From the NCBI GenBank assembly GCA_003486645.1, contig DNGI01000122.1, positions 13,306 through 23,710 of the forward strand: 10,405 nt of DNA, in the 5' to 3' direction. Position numbers and translations under genes: made by a program. Within the stretch, counting starts at the first letter, position 1. Each line of letters begins with the position of its first letter. Below the pieces are notes generated by a model that had not been told where the DNA came from, made no database searches, and saw nothing but the letters and a program-made list of their open reading frames with translations. The DNA comes from Cyanobacteria bacterium UBA11370 (GTDB taxonomy: Bacteria; Cyanobacteriota; Cyanobacteriia; Cyanobacteriales; Coleofasciculaceae). Below, piece after piece: positions 6,751-10,405 of this stretch.

Positions 6751-6912
6751 CTCCAGCAATTCTTACCAAATTTTTAACCAAGTTGCCCTCATTGTTGATT
6801 ACTCTCTCTACTCATTGATGCACCAGCCAGTGATATCTGTAGATCGCAACTTGATATCCCTTACCCCCTGGTAATCTGAGGTAATTGCCAAGATCCTTAG
6901 CGTTTGGGCAGC

Positions 6913-6928
6913 CTATTGTCTACAATAG
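6913..6928. promoter_or_regulatory. Palindrome CTATTGT-CT-ACAATAG
   Basis: Perfect 7-bp arms around a 2-base centre, a shape typical of dimeric regulator sites rather than RNA hairpins. It does not match the NtcA or LexA consensus. It could serve either flanking gene, or be fortuitous. Confidence 0.25.
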
Positions 6929-7147
6929 CCTAACATTCTATAACGGCGATCGCTCCCCCTATAATAGCAGGGCTGTTTCATTTAAATTAATTTTTAATCA
7001 CGATTTAGTCCTAAATTGTTATCACCAAGGTTGATTAGTTTAAGTATTTATTCTGACAAAGAGTCTTTATTTCTTATTAATTATCAACGTTTATAGTTGA
7101 TTTCTAAAAATCTTCTGTTACTTATAATGAAAGTAGTTGACTTATCC

Positions 7148-7305
7148 TTGGCAACGGATTTTGTAGCGGATGTAGCGGATGTGTTGTTGGGAATTTCCCG
7201 AATTTATCGATTACATCAATAATTCATTGGCAGCGGATTTTGTAGCGGATGTAGCGGATGTGTTGTCGGGAATTTCCCGAATTTATCGGTTACATCAATA
7301 ATTCA
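7148..7305. repeat. 79-bp tandem direct repeat, two copies
   Basis: Copy 1 is 7148-7226 and copy 2 is 7227-7305, differing at only three positions. Each copy contains a 9-bp subrepeat GTAGCGGAT twice and the palindrome GGGAATTTCCC. The near identity implies a recent duplication or active homogenisation. Confidence 0.92.
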
Positions 7306-7335
7306 TCCGTTACATCCGTTACCCCATCCGCTGCC
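7229..7335. repeat. Long imperfect inverted repeat (32-bp arms)
   Basis: The left arm 7229-7260 (inside the second 79-bp copy) pairs with 7304-7335. Of 32 positions, 27 are Watson-Crick, two are G-U in RNA and three (a TTT opposite CCC) are mismatched. The 43-base loop contains its own hairpin TCGGGAA/TTCCCGA. Both arms carry tandem GTARCGGAT-type subrepeats. It resembles a palindromic dispersed element or the remnant of a small non-autonomous mobile element; no target-site duplication is evident. Confidence 0.85.
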
Positions 7336-7420
7336 ATCAGAGTTTCCCCTCAATGGATACCACCCGGAACTCCAACCTCAAAGGGGGTAGTCTTAACACA
7401 TAGAGCCTTAAGCGAGAAAA

Positions 7421-7819
7421 ATGAAGCTTTTAAAAACGATAACAGCAATTGGGGGAATGGGGCTAGTAGGACTCGGAGCGTCAATGGCACTCACTAATCC
7501 TAGCAGAGAAACTTACGAACAGTATGCGGTTGAGCGGCTAACCACTTACCTCAAAGAGGACGTTTGCACCCAGGCCCCCAAACAGTTAGACTTCCTACCG
7601 CAAAATCCTGAGTTTTTACAGCGTCAATGTAAATCTCTCGTTGATACGGGACGACCTCAAATTCGGCAAATTATTTCCCAAACAACAGACCAACAAGATT
7701 TTATTCTATTCACCATCTATCGTACAGATTTAAATCTTAACCCTCTATTACCCGCTTATCATTTTGAAACCGTGGGCGTTTTCCAAAACTTTTATACCTA
7801 CCAGGCAAATCAGCAATAA
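7421..7819 (+). CDS. DUF4359 family protein, membrane-anchored or secreted
   Basis: A 132-residue protein recognisable as the cyanobacterial DUF4359 family from its characteristic opening (hydrophobic helix followed by ALTNPSRETYEQYA) and its ending (YHFETVGVFQNFYTY). Residues 4-24 form one hydrophobic helix, so the rest should lie outside the cytoplasm, either anchored or after cleavage. Cys49 and Cys70 could form a disulfide. The length is complete for the family. The function is unknown and I do not infer one. The ATG has no strong Shine-Dalgarno (only GCGAG about 5 bases upstream). It lies about 85 bases downstream of the long inverted repeat and 111 bases upstream of the kinase-GUN4 gene on the same strand; the intervening DNA is mostly heptamer repeats, so co-transcription is possible but not shown. 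Confidence 0.85.
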   Translation: MKLLKTITAIGGMGLVGLGASMALTNPSRETYEQYAVERLTTYLKEDVCTQAPKQLDFLPQNPEFLQRQCKSLVDTGRPQIRQIISQTTDQQDFILFTIYRTDLNLNPLLPAYHFETVGVFQNFYTYQANQQ

Positions 7820-7831
7820 TAGTAAGTAATT

Positions 7832-7859
7832 CAAAAGTAAAAATTAAAAATTAAAAATG
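7832..7859. repeat. Heptamer tandem array (AAAAATT type)
   Basis: Four 7-bp units CAAAAGT, AAAAATT, AAAAATT and AAAAATG, beginning 12 bases after the DUF4359 stop codon. Confidence 0.7.
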
Positions 7860-7887
7860 TTCGGGTGAGAGGAGAGTAAAATAGTTG

Positions 7888-7936
7888 AATCACGAATAAC
7901 CAATCACTAAGAACTAACAACAAATAACCAATGACC
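7888..7936. repeat. Degenerate heptamer array running into the kinase start codon
   Basis: Seven in-register 7-bp units: AATCACG, AATAACC, AATCACT, AAGAACT, AACAACA, AATAACC and AATGACC. All begin AA, and six of the seven have A at the fifth position. The last unit contains the ATG (7931) of the downstream kinase. Confidence 0.72.
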
Positions 7937-9370
7937 TACTGTGTCACTCCCGGATGTCGCGTTCCTGAAAATCCTGATTCGGATCGCTTTTGTATGAGTT
8001 GTGGCGCTAAATTATGGCTTCAGGATCGATATCGTCCCATTCAATCTATTGGAAAAGGTGGATTTGGGAGAACGTTTCTAGCTGTTGATGAAGAGAGTCT
8101 GAGTAAATCTCGTTGTGTAATTAAGCAACTTTATCTAGAAAATCCCAGTACTGATGTTTTCCAGAAAGCTAAGGAACTCTTTCTGCAAGAAGCTGTGCGT
8201 TTGGGTGAACTAGGAACCCATCCCAAAATTCCGACTTTACTGGCACATTTTGAACAGAATCAGCAACTTTATTTAATTCAGGAATGGATTTCTGGGAAAA
8301 CCTTAGCAGAGGAATTAACACAAAACGGTGTTTATAACGAAACTCAGATATGGGAATTGCTGAAAGACCTATTACCTATTTTAAAGTATATTCATGCTCA
8401 TAAGGTGATTCATCGAGATATTAAACCCGCTAATATTATCCGTCGAAATGAAGATAGTCAGCTAGTTTTAATTGATTTTGGGATTGCTAAATTAATCACC
8501 GATACCGCACTCTTACACACAGGAACAATGATCGGAACTCCTGAATATATGGCTCCCGAACAAATTAAAGGTAAAGCGGTTTGGGCAAGTGACCTTTATA
8601 GTTTAGGTGTGACCTGCATTCACTTACTGACTCAAGTTCCTCCGTGGGATATGTATGATTCTATTAATGATGGTTGGGTGTGGCGAGATTTCTTATTACC
8701 CGAAAGAAAAGTCAGCGATCGCTTAGGTCGGATTCTGGATAAATTACTCCAAAATAGTATCAAAAATCGCTTTCAATCTGTTGATGAAGTCCTCCAATCT
8801 GTTAACTCAACACTCCCCCCTACAAAAATACTCCTGAAAAACCCTACTCAATCTGCTCATCCTCTCTCCCTTCCCCCAACATCAACTCAGTCAGTTATTC
8901 AAAAAATCACTAGCAATAATTTAGTTTCAGAAGCAGGAGTTGACTATACCAAACTCCACTATTTACTAAACAAAAAGAAATGGAAAGAGGCAGATAAAGA
9001 AACCTGGGATATTTTATGTCAATTATTTGGCAGACCTTCAGGCTATTATTTGAAACTGAACGATATCAAAACGTTACCCTGTCAAGACTTGGCTACTCTT
9101 GACCAGCTTTGGATCAAGTCTAGTGGTGGACGGTTTGGTTTTTCGATTCAATCACGTATTTATCAAGAAGTCGGTGAAGAGTATCCCAGTTTTTGCGATC
9201 GCGTGGGTTGGCCAGTTTACAATCCTCATGTCATGGATTCTGCGTTTAATTTTAATCTCAAATCTCCCATCGGACATCTCCCATCGCGTCGTTGGGTAGG
9301 AGGCTATTTTGATTGGTGGCGACATATTGAAATTTTAACGATAAAATTGAAAGAATGTGGGATTTTTTAG
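7931..9370 (+). CDS. Ser/Thr protein kinase with N-terminal zinc ribbon and C-terminal GUN4 domain
   Basis: A 479-residue soluble protein with three modules. Residues 4-24 are a zinc ribbon with Cys4, Cys9, Cys21 and Cys24. Residues 34-290 are a Hanks-type kinase that looks fully active: GKGGFG (41-46), VIK Lys65, helix-C Glu87, HRD (161-163) with Lys165 and Asn168, DFG (182-184) and APE (208-210). A Ser/Thr/Pro-rich linker (about 293-333) leads to a GUN4 domain (about 336-478) with hallmarks WKEADKETW, PCQDLATLDQLW, GRFGFSIQ, RVGW and GHLPS. GUN4 proteins bind protoporphyrin IX and its Mg form and stimulate Mg-chelatase in chlorophyll synthesis. Kinase-GUN4 fusions are known in cyanobacteria; a kinase gated by tetrapyrroles is an inference. 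No transmembrane helix is seen. The start ATG sits in a heptamer array without Shine-Dalgarno, but the zinc ribbon begins at residue 4, so it is probably right. The stop codon is inside another heptamer array. Confidence 0.93.
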   Translation: MTYCVTPGCRVPENPDSDRFCMSCGAKLWLQDRYRPIQSIGKGGFGRTFLAVDEESLSKSRCVIKQLYLENPSTDVFQKAKELFLQEAVRLGELGTHPKIPTLLAHFEQNQQLYLIQEWISGKTLAEELTQNGVYNETQIWELLKDLLPILKYIHAHKVIHRDIKPANIIRRNEDSQLVLIDFGIAKLITDTALLHTGTMIGTPEYMAPEQIKGKAVWASDLYSLGVTCIHLLTQVPPWDMYDSINDGWVWRDFLLPERKVSDRLGRILDKLLQNSIKNRFQSVDEVLQSVNSTLPPTKILLKNPTQSAHPLSLPPTSTQSVIQKITSNNLVSEAGVDYTKLHYLLNKKKWKEADKETWDILCQLFGRPSGYYLKLNDIKTLPCQDLATLDQLWIKSSGGRFGFSIQSRIYQEVGEEYPSFCDRVGWPVYNPHVMDSAFNFNLKSPIGHLPSRRWVGGYFDWWRHIEILTIKLKECGIF

Positions 9371-9443
9371 TTGTTGGTTGTTGGTTGTTAGTTGTTAGTT
9401 GTTGGTTGTTGGTTGTTAGTTTTTAGTTTTTAGTTGTTGGTTG
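9367..9443. repeat. Heptamer tandem array (TTAGTTG / TTGGTTG), 11 units
   Basis: Eleven uninterrupted 7-bp units, TTAGTTG, TTGGTTG or TTAGTTT. It contains the stop codons of both convergent genes: TAG of the kinase (9368-9370, plus strand) and TAA of the membrane protein (9423-9425, minus strand). It is the longest array in the window. Confidence 0.93.
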
Positions 9444-10085
9444 TTTCCTAGGTTTAGTATTTTCCAAGAACTTGATCAGAGCAAGTCCTGTCATCGTACC
9501 TACCAAAATCCATGTTACTGCCAACCCGATAACTTCACTAATAAATAAGCGCGTAACTAAACGTAAGATCCCCCCTATTATCCAACCCAACGCTAATGCT
9601 ATAGACCAGGATAGAGTATTTACAAAAATCCATTGCCAAGCTTTAGAAATGTGTTGTCTTAAGACTAACCATTGTCCTACTCCCAGCAGCATTCCAATTA
9701 TTCCTCCGCCCACAATGCCGTAGAGTAATCTAGGGATAATTTCCAACGTTCTCGGCGCAACCCAACCCATAGCACCTAACGGACTTAACCCGATGAAACT
9801 CCAACTTAAAGAACTTGCTAATATCCACCATCCGGCTTGAGAAATGTATCGTCTCAGGACTAGTAATTGAGCTAACCCAACCATCGCACCGCCGACTAAT
9901 CCTTGTAAACCTCCAATATCAGGTTTTTCTCCAATTTCAATCCAGAATAAACTTGCTAAAAAACCTATAAATGTCACAAATAGCCATTCCAACCAAATAG
10001 TATTGAAGAGTGGGGAGTGGGAAGTGGGGAGTAGGGAGTGGAGAAGAGGAGTTTTTCTTTTATTTTTGCTAATGTAACTGGACAT
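9423..10085 (-). CDS. Polytopic membrane protein with internal duplication
   Basis: A 220-residue hydrophobic protein with about six transmembrane helices (roughly 33-50, 59-78, 85-108, 120-142, 150-172 and 182-206). Residues 66-95 and 131-160 are an internal duplication sharing the pattern G-x3-G-x2-Q-x-LVLR-x2-IS-x-A-x2-WI-x5-LSW. Proteins with this LVLR/LSW repeat recur as hypothetical membrane proteins in cyanobacteria; the function is unknown. Both ends are unusual. Residues 12-27 are encoded by a heptamer array (10005-10053), and the last six residues (QPTTKN) and the stop by another. The annotated ATG (10085) lies inside a 13-bp motif repeated at 95-107 and has no Shine-Dalgarno. No Met occurs between residue 1 and the first helix, so the true start may be a non-ATG codon near residue 30, or the N-terminus was extended by repeat expansion. 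It is 38 bases downstream of the glycosylhydrolase, on the same strand. Confidence 0.78.
   Translation of the reverse strand: MSSYISKNKRKTPLLHSLLPTSHSPLFNTIWLEWLFVTFIGFLASLFWIEIGEKPDIGGLQGLVGGAMVGLAQLLVLRRYISQAGWWILASSLSWSFIGLSPLGAMGWVAPRTLEIIPRLLYGIVGGGIIGMLLGVGQWLVLRQHISKAWQWIFVNTLSWSIALALGWIIGGILRLVTRLFISEVIGLAVTWILVGTMTGLALIKFLENTKPRKQPTTKN
10005..10053. repeat. Heptamer tandem array (GGGGAGT type) inside a coding region
   Basis: In-register units GAAGAGT, GGGGAGT, GGGAAGT, GGGGAGT, AGGGAGT, GGAGAAG and AGGAGTT, the last two degenerate. Read on the minus strand it encodes residues 12-27 of the membrane protein (Pro/Ser/Leu/His-rich). Confidence 0.82.
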
Positions 10086-10092
10086 GATATGA
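10080..10092. repeat. 13-bp motif GGACATGATATGA, second copy
   Basis: Identical to 95-107. Both copies follow a purine- or pyrimidine-rich short tandem array and a T-rich spacer, so they may belong to one larger dispersed repeat. This copy supplies the annotated ATG of the membrane protein on the minus strand. Confidence 0.6.
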
Positions 10093-10111
10093 ATTATAAC
10101 TATTGATTTGT

Positions 10112-10139
10112 AATGGCTAATACCTAATGGCTAATTGAC
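10112..10139. repeat. Heptamer tandem array (AATGGCT type) over a stop codon
   Basis: Units AATGGCT, AATACCT, AATGGCT and AATTGAC. On the minus strand it encodes the last residues (SISH) and the TAG stop (10124-10126) of the glycosylhydrolase fragment. Confidence 0.75.
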
Positions 10140-10405
10140 TGAATTGCTCGGTAAGTGAATAGTTCCCGAAATCCTCGACGACGGTGGTGTGGTGATTCTG
10201 GAGTCAGATAACTCCATAAGGTTTCCCAGTAGAAGAAAGACACTCCTTTAAAACCGCGAGCGCGCACTTCTTGAACTTGCTGCTGAATTTGTTTCATCGT
10301 AACTGGACGGCGTACTGTTCCAGTCGTAATGCCAATACTTACAGGAATTTTTTGACGTGCTATTTGCACAGATGGTTGGATTAATTCAGTCTGAAAAGCA
10401 CTCAA
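10124..10405 (-). CDS. Family-10-type glycosylhydrolase (GHL10/DUF187), C-terminal part only
   Basis: The visible 93-94 residues are the end of a protein continuing beyond the right edge of the window. They read as the C-terminal part of the cyanobacterial family 10 glycosylhydrolase (GHL10) group: ARQKIPVSIGITTG, then a helix rich in Gln and Arg (MKQIQQQVQEVRARGFKG), then GVSFFYWETLW, which looks like the last strand and helix of a TIM-barrel. Proteins of this group are usually several hundred residues long and are thought to act on polysaccharides, possibly in the cell envelope; the substrate cannot be named. The window-edge codon TTG is not evidence for a start. The last four residues and stop lie in a heptamer array. 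The membrane protein gene follows 38 bases downstream on the same strand, so the two may be co-transcribed. Confidence 0.72.
   Translation of the reverse strand: MSAFQTELIQPSVQIARQKIPVSIGITTGTVRRPVTMKQIQQQVQEVRARGFKGVSFFYWETLWSYLTPESPHHRRRGFRELFTYRAIQSISH

Larger units (their letters stand above)
6494..7420. other. Long gene-free region with repeats and inverted repeats
   Basis: About 930 bases between the divergent caspase-like and DUF4359 genes with no convincing protein. It holds a possible plus-strand promoter and mini-ORF (6547-6670), a nested inverted-repeat region (6644-6750), two short palindromes (6913-6928 and 7003-7016), a HIP1 site (6946-6953), two isolated TATAAT hexamers (6960-6965 and 7123-7128) without a good -35, and a 79-bp tandem duplication with a long inverted arm (7148-7335). 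Confidence 0.6.

Noticed and set aside
7148..7335. CRISPR array
   Set aside because: Only two long tandem copies with no unique spacers between them and no cas genes nearby.
7148..7335. Replication origin with iterons
   Set aside because: The GTAGCGGAT subrepeats are few and part of a palindromic element; no replication initiator gene or DnaA-box cluster is seen.
7258..7497. Open frame of 79 codons on the plus strand
   Set aside because: Begins inside the 79-bp repeat and inverted repeat and overlaps the well-supported DUF4359 gene in another frame; its composition reflects the repeat.
9099..9723. Plus-strand open frames at 9099-9299 and 9472-9723
   Set aside because: One is an out-of-frame shadow of the GUN4 domain and the other is antisense to the membrane protein.

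Overview
The window looks like a chromosomal segment of a cyanobacterium, probably filamentous. The evidence is at least eight copies of the HIP1 palindrome GCGATCGC in 10.4 kb, where well under one is expected at this base composition. Further evidence is the many intergenic arrays of 7-bp (and 8-bp) tandem repeats, and protein families largely confined to or enriched in cyanobacteria: a GUN4-fused Ser/Thr kinase, DUF4359, a caspase-like protein with an SH3b tail, and a glycosylhydrolase of the GHL10 type. I cannot assign a genus from the sequence alone.

Layout, left to right. 1-570 has no credible gene; it holds an octamer array, a small dispersed motif and a run of predicted hairpins behind an extended -10 box. 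571-2382 (+) is a soluble PAS-PAS histidine kinase with no adjacent response regulator. 2654-3163 (+) is a small exported protein that looks like an outer-membrane beta-barrel, with a good sigma70-type promoter and Shine-Dalgarno. 3363-4364 (+) is a membrane-anchored Ser/Thr-kinase-like protein whose catalytic residues are gone. It converges on 4487-6493 (-), a membrane-anchored caspase-like protein whose catalytic His and Cys are both replaced by Tyr. 6494-7420 is a long gene-free stretch with a 79-bp direct repeat that folds against a downstream inverted arm. 7421-7819 (+) is a DUF4359 protein. 7931-9370 (+) is an apparently active Ser/Thr kinase with an N-terminal zinc ribbon and a C-terminal GUN4 domain. 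9423-10085 (-) is a polytopic membrane protein with an internal duplication. 10124-10405 (-) is the C-terminal end of a family-10-type glycosylhydrolase cut by the window edge.

The main biological theme is signalling. There is one histidine kinase, one intact eukaryotic-type kinase linked to a tetrapyrrole-binding module, and a convergent pair of pseudoenzymes (dead kinase and dead caspase). The two pseudoenzymes share the same inferred topology: enzyme-like domain in the cytoplasm, one transmembrane helix, short extracytoplasmic tail. I infer a binding or scaffolding role for that pair; nothing in the sequence proves that they interact.

A second theme is the short tandem repeats. Five of the eight stop codons seen here lie inside or at the edge of a 7- or 8-bp array, one start codon lies inside an array, and one protein N-terminus is encoded by an array. 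These arrays appear to be reshaping gene ends.
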